Shown: positions 1 through 8,083, counted from the stretch's first letter. The stretch: 38,209 nt of DNA from Leptolyngbya sp. FACHB-261 (GCF_014696065.1 NZ_JACJPL010000019.1:1-38209); one strand, 5' to 3'. The notes: generated by a model from the letters alone, not told the origin. Program-made: numbers and translations.

Positions 1-34
1 TTGGCTTCTAAACTATTCTATTATCCAGGTCCGG

Positions 35-86
35 AGCGGTTAGTTCGGGAGGTGGGGGTCGCTTGCGCTTGCCTTTCCCGACCGCT
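35..86. repeat. Imperfect inverted repeat at window start
   Basis: AGCGGT (35-40) and CGGGA (46-50) can pair with TCCCG (76-80) and ACCGCT (81-86), leaving a five-base bulge on one side and an internal stretch rich in GCTTGC. The rest of 1-234 shows no convincing gene. The short open frames here have no good start or recognisable product, and no tRNA T-arm is visible. It may be the end or leader of something outside the window. Confidence 0.3.
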
Positions 87-234
87 TGACCAATATAGCT
101 ACCTCCACTCCCTCAAGTCAACCCTTTTTCTACTTTTTTTTGAAAATTGCTGAAACGCTCTCCTAGAGAGGATTACGGAGTCTGAAACACAAGAGAGCTT
201 CCGGAAAGGCTGCAAAGAGCCCGAAAATTCTGGG

Positions 235-265
235 CCCCTACCTAGCCTGAACGGCTGGGTAGGGG
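235..265 (-). terminator. Hairpin downstream of leuC
   Basis: A 13-bp stem (CCCCTACCTAGCC, 235-247, with 253-265, including one G-T pair) closes a five-base loop, TGAAC. It lies 28 bp beyond the leuC stop codon. No strong T-run follows on either strand, so this is a terminator-like hairpin rather than a textbook intrinsic terminator. Confidence 0.55.
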
Positions 266-292
266 CTTATTCACGGTCAGTTTAGAGTGCTG

Positions 293-1615
293 CTATTGAA
301 GGAACTCTCTAGGGTCAGTAATGCGCCCTGTTAACGCAGAGGCAGCAACGGTGTAGGGGGAGGCGAGGTAAATCTGTGCTTCCTTGTTACCCATGCGGCC
401 TGGGAAGTTGCGGTTAGTGGTTGAGATACAGACCTCTGGCTCATTTAGGCGACCAAAGGTGTCGCGAGGACCGCCTAAGCAGGCAGCGCAAGAGGGGGCT
501 GCCGGTTCGATACAGCCAGCTTCAAGAAAGATCTCAGAGAGGGTCTGGCCGTCGTGCTTGGTAGAGAACAGGTCTTCGTAGACTTTACGGGTAGCGGGGA
601 CCAAGTAAGTGGGCACTTTGACCTGCTTACCCTTGAGTATTTGGGCAGCGTTGATGAAGTCTGTAATCTTGCCACCGGTGCAAGAGCCGATGTAGGCACG
701 GTCGACTTTGACATCACTGCACTCTCTTGCCAGCGCTCGGTTGTCCGGAGAGTGAGGCTTAGCAACTACGGGCTCTAGGTCAGAAGCGTTGTAGCGACGG
801 TCGCTGTAGAAGCTGGCGTTTGAATCGGTGTAGACGGCTTCGAAAGGTTTATCTGTGCGGGCTCTGACATAGTCAAAGGTGGTTTGGTCGGGCGCAATGA
901 CTCCATTTTTGCCCCCCCCTTCAATCACCATGTTGCAAAGGGTCATCCGCTCTTCCATGGTCAAGCGCTCGATGGCTTCACCAGCAAACTCCATAGCCCG
1001 ATAGGTTCCGCCGGAAACGCTGATATCACCAATGACCCAAAGAATTAAGTCCTTAGCGAGCAGGTAGGGTGGAATCTGGCCGTCAAAGACAAAGCGCATA
1101 GTAGGAGGCACTTTTACCAAAAGCTTGCCGGTGCCCATGATGAAGCCAGCATCTGTGTTGCCAATGCCAGTGGCAAATTGACCAAAGGCACCCGCATTGC
1201 AGGTATGGGAGTCAGTGCCAAATAGAACTTCGCCAGGACGGCAGTGCCCCTCTTGGGCAAGGGCAACGTGACAGACGCCTTTGTAATCGGGGTTCGCTTT
1301 AAAATCGCCGCGGTCGGTAATGTCGTAGAAATACTTGATGCTTTGCTCATGGGCAAAGTCACGCAGGATGTCAACGTTGCGATTAGCTCGCTCGTCAGCA
1401 GTAAAGATGTAGTGATCGGGAATCAGAACAATTTTTTCGCTGTCCCAGACCCGAGCGTCCTCACCAAACTCACGCTTAAATACACCAATCGTGCCTGGGC
1501 CACAGACATCATGGGTCATTAGCAGATCGACGTTAACCCAAATGTTTTCGCCTGGCGTGACAGTATCCCGTTGAGCGGCGCGGGCCAGAATCTTTTCGGT
1601 GAGGGTCATCCCCAT
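293..1615 (-). CDS. leuC: 3-isopropylmalate dehydratase large subunit (LeuC)
   Basis: The 440-residue product is an aconitase-family [4Fe-4S] hydro-lyase. With LeuD it isomerises 2-isopropylmalate to 3-isopropylmalate in leucine synthesis. The three cluster cysteines are visible as YIGSCTGG (C312) and APSCAACLGG (C376, C379), and the substrate-side motifs THDVCGPG, GTDSHTC and NRNFPGRMG are present. The ATG at 1615 is preferred over the one at 1609 because GAGGAAA lies about eight bases upstream of it. The protein is shorter than the roughly 467-residue LeuC I associate with Synechocystis, Nostoc and E. coli. Its text resembles the HacA/plant IIL1 type instead. No leuD or leuB is nearby. Homoaconitase-like specificity is an alternative, but leucine synthesis is the simplest reading. 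Confidence 0.93.
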   Translation of the reverse strand: MGMTLTEKILARAAQRDTVTPGENIWVNVDLLMTHDVCGPGTIGVFKREFGEDARVWDSEKIVLIPDHYIFTADERANRNVDILRDFAHEQSIKYFYDITDRGDFKANPDYKGVCHVALAQEGHCRPGEVLFGTDSHTCNAGAFGQFATGIGNTDAGFIMGTGKLLVKVPPTMRFVFDGQIPPYLLAKDLILWVIGDISVSGGTYRAMEFAGEAIERLTMEERMTLCNMVIEGGGKNGVIAPDQTTFDYVRARTDKPFEAVYTDSNASFYSDRRYNASDLEPVVAKPHSPDNRALARECSDVKVDRAYIGSCTGGKITDFINAAQILKGKQVKVPTYLVPATRKVYEDLFSTKHDGQTLSEIFLEAGCIEPAAPSCAACLGGPRDTFGRLNEPEVCISTTNRNFPGRMGNKEAQIYLASPYTVAASALTGRITDPREFLQ

Positions 1616-1791
1616 AGCGTGTTTCCTCGAGCTGAGACTCGCAACGTTGGTGTGTGATCTTTATCCTAAACCGGTGTTATTGGCTTTAGCGGCGGCGCTA
1701 TTTTGAGACTAATTGGGGGCAGTAGCGGCTGTCGTTGAGACTCGCTAGAGTTGAAGTAGCTCTTACGTGCCCTGTCGCAGGGTTTTAGGGT

Positions 1792-2200
1792 ATGGGAACT
1801 GTCATTGGAGCACTGCTAGCGGGTAGTGTGCTGCTCAGCGCCATTGCAAAGGGAATTAATGTTGAGCGCGGTGTGATCTGCAGAGGCATCGCGCGAAATT
1901 GTTAACAACCCGGTAGCGTTGGAACTCCGACGCTTGCAAATGCTCACCGAAGTTGGGGCTGAGCAAAATACGACAACAGTGATCATGATGCCCTCGGACT
2001 TTATTTCCTTGGCAAAGAACTGGTCTGATGCTTTCCAGAACGCAGCCGAGAAACGAGTGAATCCGGCTGGAGCACCCAGTGATCACAACCCAACCAATCA
2101 CAATCCAGCCAACAGTCTGACTCCCGTGCAGATACCAGTCCAGCAGCTAACCCAGTCAACAGCTCAGCCGACGGCAGTCACTAAGCCACCAGAGAGTTAG
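1792..2200 (+). pseudogene. Slipin/SPFH (band 7) protein remnant with internal deletion
   Basis: An ATG at 1792 opens a frame with a hydrophobic start and the text NVERGVI, like the N-terminal YERGV signature after the membrane anchor of slipins. That frame stops at 1903-1905. From about 1877 another frame (ending 2200) reads SAEASREIVNNPVALELRR and then LQMLTEVGAEQNTTT. This is how slipin C-termini look (AEG..., NP.A..LR.LQ.L.E...E.N.T). About 30 N-terminal and 108 C-terminal residues survive, out of step, and the roughly 170-190 residues of SPFH core between them are missing. I infer a deletion with frameshift near 1870-1880. The tail after residue 60 of the second piece is Asn/Pro/Gln rich. 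An assembly error is the alternative. Confidence 0.6.
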
Positions 2201-2260
2201 TCGAAGTCAGGAAGTAGGGCACTGAAAATGGGAAAATCCTAGCCGTTCCCGTTTCAATGA

Positions 2261-2740
2261 ATGTCCATTACTGCACAAACTCCTATGCTTCAGCCTGGCG
2301 ATCCCGCTCCAGACTTCACGCTGGTTGATTCAACTGGCAACTCGGTGCAATTGGCAAAGTTACGGGGTAAACGGGTGGTCTTGTATTTCTATCCTCGTGA
2401 CAACACCCCTGGCTGCACGAAGGAGGCTTGTGGTTTTCGAGACCGGTACGCAGACTATCAGGGCCAAGACATTGTCGTTCTGGGGATCAGCACTGATGAT
2501 GCCAAGGCCCATCAGAAGTTCACGGACAAGTACAGTCTGCCGTTTCCTCTCTTATGCGATACCGAGGCAGAGGTGGCTACGGCATACGGTGTCTATGGCT
2601 TGAAAAAGTTCATGGGCAAGGAGTTCATGGGTATTCAGCGCACAACCTTTGTGATTGGGGCAGATGGAAGCTTGGAAAAGATTTATCGCAAGGTGAAGCC
2701 AGAGACACATGCCGCTGATATTTTGGCTGATTTAGCCTGA
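2261..2740 (+). CDS. bcp: Thioredoxin-dependent peroxiredoxin, Bcp/PrxQ type
   Basis: This 159-residue thiol peroxidase reduces hydrogen peroxide and organic peroxides using thioredoxin. The PrxQ hallmark is present: the peroxidatic cysteine C52 in the NTPGCTKEAC motif, with the resolving cysteine C57 five residues later. The PGDPAPDFTL start and the GISTDD segment also fit the family. Length is normal. An in-frame TGA directly precedes the ATG, so the start is secure. There is no signal peptide, so it should act in the cytosol. It lies upstream of a Nudix gene in the same direction, and the two could be co-transcribed. Confidence 0.92.
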   Translation: MSITAQTPMLQPGDPAPDFTLVDSTGNSVQLAKLRGKRVVLYFYPRDNTPGCTKEACGFRDRYADYQGQDIVVLGISTDDAKAHQKFTDKYSLPFPLLCDTEAEVATAYGVYGLKKFMGKEFMGIQRTTFVIGADGSLEKIYRKVKPETHAADILADLA

Positions 2741-2841
2741 AGGGCATTCTCAATGACTGAAGGGCTAGAGGGGTGCAAAATACTCTAGACTACAGGCTGG
2801 TCAATCCTCCGGGCTGCCCTCGCTGGAGAGCCTCGAATGCT

Positions 2842-3297
2842 ATGCGCCGCTTGATTCAAATCTTTCAAACTGTTCTCGGCCTGATTCTGCGGCATCCAGT
2901 CACGGGGACCAGTATTATTGCCGTTCTGCCTGATCAACGGATTGTGCTTGTGCGGCGCACAGATAACAAACGCTGGGCTCTACCCGGTGGCATCGTGGAC
3001 TGGGGCGAAACGCTAGAAAGTACGGTAAAACGCGAACTTCAGGAAGAGACAGGCCTGAAAACTTTAGGGTCACCACGTTTGGTAGGTGTCTACTCATCCC
3101 CGCAACGGGATCCCCGAATGCACTCGATTTGTGTGGTTGTTGAAGTCGCAGCTGACGGCGTGATGAGTGTTGGTGACGAGTTGGAAATCAGCGAGGTGAG
3201 AGCCTTTAGTCGGGCTGAACTACCCGTCAGTGGTCTGTCTCATGATCACGATCAGCAGTTGCAGAACTATTTTGAGGGGCTCACTGTTCTCGCGTGA
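2842..3297 (+). CDS. Nudix hydrolase
   Basis: The product (151 residues from the chosen ATG) carries a complete Nudix box, G-x5-E-x7-REL-QEETGL, at residues 50-72, so it should hydrolyse a nucleoside-diphosphate-linked substrate with divalent metal. WALPGG and VDWGE around the box match MutT/ADP-ribose-pyrophosphatase-like members. The substrate cannot be told. The frame extends upstream to a GTG at 2773 (174 residues). The extra 23 residues do not look like family sequence, while MRRLIQIFQTVLGLILRHP resembles the start of cyanobacterial homologues as I remember them. GGAGAG lies 11 bases before the ATG. The gene ends 12 bp before the alpha/beta hydrolase, which suggests an operon. Confidence 0.85.
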   Translation: MRRLIQIFQTVLGLILRHPVTGTSIIAVLPDQRIVLVRRTDNKRWALPGGIVDWGETLESTVKRELQEETGLKTLGSPRLVGVYSSPQRDPRMHSICVVVEVAADGVMSVGDELEISEVRAFSRAELPVSGLSHDHDQQLQNYFEGLTVLA

Positions 3298-3309
3298 GCC
3301 ACAACTTGT

Positions 3310-4269
3310 ATGACCCTTCCTCTGCCTAGAACTTCTCGGTTGAAGCTGGCTTCTGGCGACCTGCTTTTTTGGCGTGAGGGTGGCTCTGGTCCCGCAATGG
3401 TAATGCTCCACGGTTTTTGGAGCGATGGAGGGGACTGGGATCTCTTGATGGCAGAACTCAGTAGTGAGTTTCACTGCTTTGCCCCAGACCTACCAGGCTG
3501 CGGCGACTCTCGCTGGGTTCAGATCGAGACTTTGAAGAATCCAGCGTCACAACAGAGCCCCATAGCTTCTAGACAGCAGTCTTTTAAGGTTGATGCTGCG
3601 GTGGCGGCCCTAGCTGACTATCTAACAACCCTGCGCATTCGTCAGGTTTATTTTGTGGGTCACGCTTTAGGAGGCTGGGTTGCAACCCGTTACGCCCTGA
3701 AGTATCCCGAGCAGGTCGCTGGCTTAGTGCTCTTAGCACCTGCAGGACTAGAGGATCGGCGCTGGTTTGGGCGCTGGTACTCACGCCGCTTTTTAGTCTG
3801 GCAAGGGGCGGGCAAATTATTGGCGATGCTGCGATTTCTCCTAGCTCCATTGGGACTTCGTGGGACCCTGAACAATCTACTTAGGTACCGCAGCCGTTTA
3901 CTGGCCTCCCCCACCGCTAGCTCACTGCTGCTTAAGCCCCGGCGGGAACTCTGGAGTGAAGTCTTGAGCAGCGAAGGGTTGGCCCGACTCAAGGTACCAA
4001 CTCTGCTCCTACAGGGTGAACAGGATCCTGAAATTCCCTTAGCTCATGCTCAAGTCTTTAATCAGCACATTGCCCACTCGCATCTAGTCGTCACTAACGG
4101 TGGGCATAGTCTGCATCAAGAAAAGCCAGCACAGGTTGCTAACTGGATCCGCAAATTTATTGCTGAGCTAGAACCGATCGACGAGCTGCCCGTATCCCCC
4201 AGAAAACCAAATCCGGATCCAGTCGTAGCCCCAGGTGTTGGGCCAGCAGAGGACCATCCCCACCCGTAA
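3310..4269 (+). CDS. Alpha/beta hydrolase fold protein, nucleophile Ser replaced by Ala
   Basis: The 319-residue protein has the standard fold order: oxyanion-region HGFW (34-37), DLPGCGDS after strand 4, nucleophile elbow GHALGG (117-122), a lid region rich in Arg and Leu (150-215), acid D239 in GEQDPEIPL, and histidine H266 in GGHSLHQEKP. The elbow is normally GHSLGG. Here codon GCT gives alanine at position 119, so ordinary serine-hydrolase chemistry should be impossible, although the Asp and His remain. It may be a non-catalytic member, use another mechanism, or be decaying. The last 37 residues are Pro/Asp rich, unlike the family, and are read antisense to the end of coaX. It follows the Nudix gene by 12 bp. 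Confidence 0.85.
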   Translation: MTLPLPRTSRLKLASGDLLFWREGGSGPAMVMLHGFWSDGGDWDLLMAELSSEFHCFAPDLPGCGDSRWVQIETLKNPASQQSPIASRQQSFKVDAAVAALADYLTTLRIRQVYFVGHALGGWVATRYALKYPEQVAGLVLLAPAGLEDRRWFGRWYSRRFLVWQGAGKLLAMLRFLLAPLGLRGTLNNLLRYRSRLLASPTASSLLLKPRRELWSEVLSSEGLARLKVPTLLLQGEQDPEIPLAHAQVFNQHIAHSHLVVTNGGHSLHQEKPAQVANWIRKFIAELEPIDELPVSPRKPNPDPVVAPGVGPAEDHPHP

Positions 4270-4882
4270 CGACTACTTGGCTCTCGGGAAACAGGCGTTG
4301 CCAATCGTCTAGAAAGTCTCGAATACCCGCTAGTACAGTGTAGATCACACCGCTCTGCATGGCAGCTGGTGTGTCAAGCGCCCAACGGGAGGGGAGTGAT
4401 TCAGTTAGAGGAACAGTGGGCAAGGCAGCAGTATGAGCCTGGAGAGACTTTAGTTGTAGACCCAAGCCTGGCAAGATGGCACCGCCTACCAAGGCTCGCT
4501 CTCGGTTGGCACCGGTCAGGGTTAGGGCTGTACCAGCGTCAATCACCAACACTGGCCAACCCAGCAGTTCCCCAGCTCCCAAAAGCGCTAAAGCTCGATC
4601 GATGCCGAAGCTTGGGTACAAATTGTTCAATGGCACTGTACTCAGATCTAGGAGCTTGAGATCCAGTCCTGCCTCTCGCTGCTGTTGCCAGTGCTCTGTT
4701 GCTTGAGGCACAACTGAGGCTAACCAGAGGGGACCGGCCGGTCGAATCAAAGCTTGATGGGGCAGATGTTCGACCTGCTGGAGGTCATTCTCGCTAAACT
4801 GCCCACAGTGCTGGTGTGTATTGCCAATTACCAAGGCAGTCCAGGTTTCAGGGGTAGCTGAGATGGGCTGAGAACCGTTCAT
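4157..4882 (-). CDS. coaX: Type III pantothenate kinase (CoaX)
   Basis: This 241-residue kinase makes 4'-phosphopantothenate, the first step of coenzyme A synthesis. Type III (ASKHA fold) motifs are visible: the phosphate loop VIGNTHQHCG (18-27), YPSFGIDRALALLGA (89-103), the VIDAGTALTLT motif with D115, GGAILPG (133-139) and VVVTGGDG (203-210). As in other cyanobacterial members I remember, the first motif lacks the usual Asp before GNT. The C-terminal segment PDLVFWGIRA still looks family-like, so the coaX frame is genuine across its 113-bp overlap with the convergent hydrolase gene. It is divergent from ureA, 46 bp away. Confidence 0.9.
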   Translation of the reverse strand: MNGSQPISATPETWTALVIGNTHQHCGQFSENDLQQVEHLPHQALIRPAGPLWLASVVPQATEHWQQQREAGLDLKLLDLSTVPLNNLYPSFGIDRALALLGAGELLGWPVLVIDAGTALTLTGANRERALVGGAILPGLGLQLKSLQAHTAALPTVPLTESLPSRWALDTPAAMQSGVIYTVLAGIRDFLDDWQRLFPESQVVVTGGDGPLLAQHLGLRLDPDLVFWGIRAARRSVLAQQ

Positions 4883-4928
4883 TCTAGAATGCTAGTCAGC
4901 AAGCCACGGCTTACTGTATCCTGCTTCC

Positions 4929-5231
4929 ATGCATTTGACTCCCCAGGAAAAAGAAAAGCTATTTGTCTATCTAGCCGCCCAACTGGCTCGGGAGAGACGA
5001 GGGCGGGGGCTGAAGTTGAACTACCCAGAGGCGGTTGCCTTACTCACCAGCGAGGTGATGGAGGGGGCTCGTGAAGGCAAAACGGTCGCTCAGTTGATGA
5101 GCGATGGTCTACACGTTTTGAGCCGGGATGAGGTGATGGAGGGTGTACCGGAAATGATTGCCGAAATTCAGGTGGAGGCAACCTTTCCAGACGGGACTAA
5201 ACTCGTCACTCTACATCAACCCATTCGCTAG
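4929..5231 (+). CDS. ureA: Urease subunit gamma (UreA)
   Basis: The 100-residue product matches the standalone urease gamma chain over its whole length: [20 protein letters not shown] at the start, [20 protein letters not shown] in the middle, [20 protein letters not shown] and the TLHQPIR end. Three copies pack with UreB and UreC to hydrolyse urea to ammonia and carbamate. No ureB, ureC or accessory gene (ureDEFG) is adjacent. This agrees with the scattered urease genes of some cyanobacteria. The other subunits must lie elsewhere for this gene to matter. Confidence 0.95.
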   Translation: MHLTPQEKEKLFVYLAAQLARERRGRGLKLNYPEAVALLTSEVMEGAREGKTVAQLMSDGLHVLSRDEVMEGVPEMIAEIQVEATFPDGTKLVTLHQPIR

Positions 5232-5362
5232 GTTCAATTCGCTAAGTTAGTGATTTGCTAAGTTAGAGCCTTGCTAGCTGAAGCTGAGGCAGCAGCAATT
5301 GGGGATCGAAGCGGTATAACCGCAACACCTATCATGAATAACCCCTCTCTTCCCCGTCAGTT

Positions 5363-6544
5363 ATGCCGACGCCTACCGGAGAATCAGGTTCTGTTGCTGG
5401 TCCGGATGTCGCTCCAAGCCAGGCCGATTTGCTGGAGGAAGGATCGCTGCTCAAGATCTTCCGGCTAATCGACAGCATCTTACCGTTTGAAGCTTGTTTG
5501 TACTACCAGTTGGTACCCATCGATCTCGCTGGCAGTCATCTGAAGCTAGCGATGGTAAATCCGGAGGACCAAACCGCCTGGAGCTACGTGCGGAGAACCC
5601 TGGCTTTTTTGAACTGCGTTTTGGTGCCCCAAGAGCTGACTGAGGCCGACCATCGCACCCTGCTAACCCGTTATCTCAACCGGGCGAAGGTGCCTGGTAC
5701 GCCAGCAGCTAATGAGCACCCAGGGTCACCTACTCAGTCCCAGGCCAATGACCTGCAATCAACCCTGGTCCTTCAAGACCGTGAGCAGGATCTGATACAA
5801 CCAGAGGCGCAACCAGAAGCGCAGCCAGAGCCAGCATCAAAGCAAACTCCTGCTCCTCAACCGAAGGAGGCAAATTCACAACTGCCGATCAGCAAAACAA
5901 CGATTCCGCAGAGCTTGAGCTCGGAGGTTGAGGTTTTGCAACTGCAAGTTCGCCATGCAGCTGAATCGCTTCAGAACTTGCTGTATTTGCCCGCCTCTGA
6001 GCTGACCCAGGAATTGCTGGGACGAGTACTCGCGCAAGGCATTGGACGTTTGTATTTTGAGCGGCAGGAAGACAGAGGGCGGATTCTCTGGAGCCAAGAT
6101 GGCGTGCTGCAATCAGTGCTTGACAACATACCTATCAAGACGATTCAAGGGCTGATCAACGAACTCAAGCTGTTGACCGGTCAAGCCCCGAACCCGTCGC
6201 AAAAGTTGCTGCAAACAGAAGTAGAGCGACAGTATGGCAACGAGTATTTGCTATTGCGACTACGGGTGATGCCTCGCTCAAAGGGGGAAGAGGCAACGCT
6301 CCAGGTTTTACGGGGCGCTGCCCTTAAGTTCTACCAACAGCAGCAAATTCTGACCCTTAGCCGCGATGCTTTGGCCGATGCCCACCAGCTTCAACGCAAA
6401 ATTAGTGAAATCCGTAGCCGCTTACGCCATTGCCCCGGTCTCTCGCCTGCCCAAATTGACGCCTTACCTATCCTGGGCAAGCTACTCACGTTGACCACCC
6501 AGCAACTGGAGCACCTCGACCAATCTGAAAGCAGCGAAGCCTAA
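5363..6544 (+). CDS. PilB/GspE-like protein: MshEN and N2 regions, no ATPase domain
   Basis: Residues about 28-106 resemble the MshEN/type II secretion E N-terminal domain: FRLIDSILPFEACLYYQL, then HLKLAMVNPEDQTAWSYVRR and VLVPQELTEADHRTLLTRYL. A Gln/Pro/Glu-rich linker with a QPEAQPEAQPEP repeat follows (about 140-165). Residues about 200-325 echo the N2 domain of PilB/GspE (LAQGIGRLYFE..., GRILWSQDGVL, YLLLRLRVMPRSKGEE..LQVLR). There the protein leaves the family. No Walker A, Asp box, Walker B or tetracysteine follows, only a helical, Gln-rich tail to residue 393. It therefore cannot be a pilus motor by itself. A regulator or partner of PilB, or a c-di-GMP-sensing adaptor, is possible but unproven. 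The ATG at 5363 is the only good start. Confidence 0.6.
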   Translation: MPTPTGESGSVAGPDVAPSQADLLEEGSLLKIFRLIDSILPFEACLYYQLVPIDLAGSHLKLAMVNPEDQTAWSYVRRTLAFLNCVLVPQELTEADHRTLLTRYLNRAKVPGTPAANEHPGSPTQSQANDLQSTLVLQDREQDLIQPEAQPEAQPEPASKQTPAPQPKEANSQLPISKTTIPQSLSSEVEVLQLQVRHAAESLQNLLYLPASELTQELLGRVLAQGIGRLYFERQEDRGRILWSQDGVLQSVLDNIPIKTIQGLINELKLLTGQAPNPSQKLLQTEVERQYGNEYLLLRLRVMPRSKGEEATLQVLRGAALKFYQQQQILTLSRDALADAHQLQRKISEIRSRLRHCPGLSPAQIDALPILGKLLTLTTQQLEHLDQSESSEA

Positions 6545-6578
6545 GGCTAGCCTCAATGCCTAACGAAGCGGCTTAGAT

Positions 6579-7040
6579 TCAGGCCTGCTGCCCTGGAGGC
6601 ATGGGTGTGGGCCGAGAGAATGGGACTACTACCTTGGAACTCCGTTGAGGAGTTGGGGTGTTACGAGTCTTCTGCATCAATGCCATCCAAGCTTTATGAA
6701 CGATAGAGTTCACATGGCGTAAGGCTTGCGGACTGCACTCCAACTGAGCGATCTTGACCTGCTTATAAGGCTTGACTGCCTGCATCCGCTTAAACAAACG
6801 AGCGAGGCTACGAGTTGTGCCAAAGTCAGTGAGATATTTCAACAGGATTTGGTCAGACTCAGCCCCATCCGTAAAGATCCAGGGCCGATAGCTAGGGTAA
6901 TGCGTGAGAACTCTGCGTTCTAGAGTGTAATAATGCGCTCGCTTCTTGAGGTCAGGCGCATATTCAAAGGCATCTAGAACAACCACCCTGAGCAGACAGA
7001 TCAGGCAGAGCGCCTGCTCATCCAGAGTATATTTCTTCAT
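6579..7040 (-). CDS. Conserved-looking hypothetical protein, 153 aa
   Basis: I do not recognise this protein. It is basic, starts MKKYTLDEQALCLICLLRV, has a hydrophobic helix-like stretch at residues 10-22, an aromatic segment around THYPSYRPWIFTDGAESD (50-65), and a helical middle with many Lys and Leu. The end is Pro/Ser/Arg rich and probably disordered. There is no signal peptide and no cysteine pair that suggests metal binding. It converges on the PilB-like gene with a 34-bp gap and lies 131 bp downstream of hslO, on the same strand. Coding is supported by the length, a clean ATG and no better frame on the other strand. Confidence 0.6.
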   Translation of the reverse strand: MKKYTLDEQALCLICLLRVVVLDAFEYAPDLKKRAHYYTLERRVLTHYPSYRPWIFTDGAESDQILLKYLTDFGTTRSLARLFKRMQAVKPYKQVKIAQLECSPQALRHVNSIVHKAWMALMQKTRNTPTPQRSSKVVVPFSRPTPMPPGQQA

Positions 7041-7171
7041 AATTTAGACCGAGGGCTGGGGGGGTAGTCAACTAGAACTTCCAGTTGCCTGTCCCTTCAT
7101 ACAGAGCTTGGTCTGCTGATCCCCACCCTTTATACAAGCTTTAAGGAATTGAGCCTGCAACACCTTAGCGT

Positions 7172-8083
7172 TCAGGATCTTGCCTCCTGTTTCTCTCGAC
7201 GCAGATCGCCAATCAGTTGGGCTAGCTCCTCGCTACTGGCTTGGTAAACCTGGCCACAGAAGTGACAGGTAGCCTCCGCCCCATCGTCCTTTTCAATCAT
7301 GTCTTGGAGTTCATCTTCCCCCAGCATCTTGAGGGCTCCCAGAACTCGCTGAAAGGTGCAACCGCAATGGAACTGCACCATCTGGCTCTCAGGCAGAATC
7401 TGTAGGTCTAGATCACCAAGTAGCTCCTCAAAAATTTGGGGCAGAGTTTTGCCCGCTTGCAGCAGAGGTGTAAAACCTTTGAGCGCCCCTACGCGTGACT
7501 CTAGCAGGCTGATCAAAGCTTCATCTCGCTCAGCTTTGGGCATGACTTGCAAGAGCAAACCACCTGCAGCTGTCACGCCCTCTGCCCCCACAAACACTCC
7601 TAACAGCAGAGCACTAGGGGTTTGCTCAGAGGTAACGAGATAGTGAGAGAGATCATCCCCAACTTCGCCAGAGACAATCTCAACCGTGCTGGAGTAGGGG
7701 TAGCCATAGCCCACATCTCGCACAACATAGAGATAACCTGAGTGGCCGACTGCCCCGCCCACGTCTAACTTGCCTAGGGCATTGGGAGGCAGTTCAATTT
7801 CAGGATGATCAACATAGCCTCGCACGGTACCATCTAGTCCAGCGTCAACGAGAATGCCTCCCAGGGGGCCATCGCCGTTGAAGCGGATATTAACTCGCGA
7901 CTGGGGCTGTTTCATGTTGGACGCCAACAAGAGCCCCCCTGCCATTGTCCGCCCCAGAGCTGCTGTGGCAACGTAGGAAAGACGGTGCCGCATCCGGGCA
8001 GCTTCAGTCAGACGGGTCGTAATCACACCAACGGCGCGGATGCCTCCATCAGCAGCAGTGGCCCGGATGAGTTGGTCGGCCAT
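7172..8083 (-). CDS. hslO: Hsp33 redox-regulated chaperone (HslO)
   Basis: The 303-residue product is the Hsp33 holdase, which is activated when oxidation releases its zinc. The four zinc cysteines are present as CGC (C240, C242) and CHFC (C273, C276) in the C-terminal switch domain. The N-terminal substrate-binding domain is typical: DQLIRATA, RMRHRLSYVATAALGRTMAGG, GDGPLGGILVDAG and GYVDHPE. Length is normal. It is divergently placed 67 bp from the DUF72 gene. It acts in the cytosol on unfolded proteins during oxidative stress. Confidence 0.95.
   Translation of the reverse strand: MADQLIRATAADGGIRAVGVITTRLTEAARMRHRLSYVATAALGRTMAGGLLLASNMKQPQSRVNIRFNGDGPLGGILVDAGLDGTVRGYVDHPEIELPPNALGKLDVGGAVGHSGYLYVVRDVGYGYPYSSTVEIVSGEVGDDLSHYLVTSEQTPSALLLGVFVGAEGVTAAGGLLLQVMPKAERDEALISLLESRVGALKGFTPLLQAGKTLPQIFEELLGDLDLQILPESQMVQFHCGCTFQRVLGALKMLGEDELQDMIEKDDGAEATCHFCGQVYQASSEELAQLIGDLRREKQEARS

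Noticed and set aside
1-153. Open plus-strand frame from the window start, or a tRNA-like fold
   Set aside because: The translated text has no recognisable content, and the stretch lacks a T-arm and an acceptor stem with the right spacing.
1856-2101. 81-codon minus-strand frame
   Set aside because: It lies opposite the slipin remnant, which gives family-like text on the plus strand.
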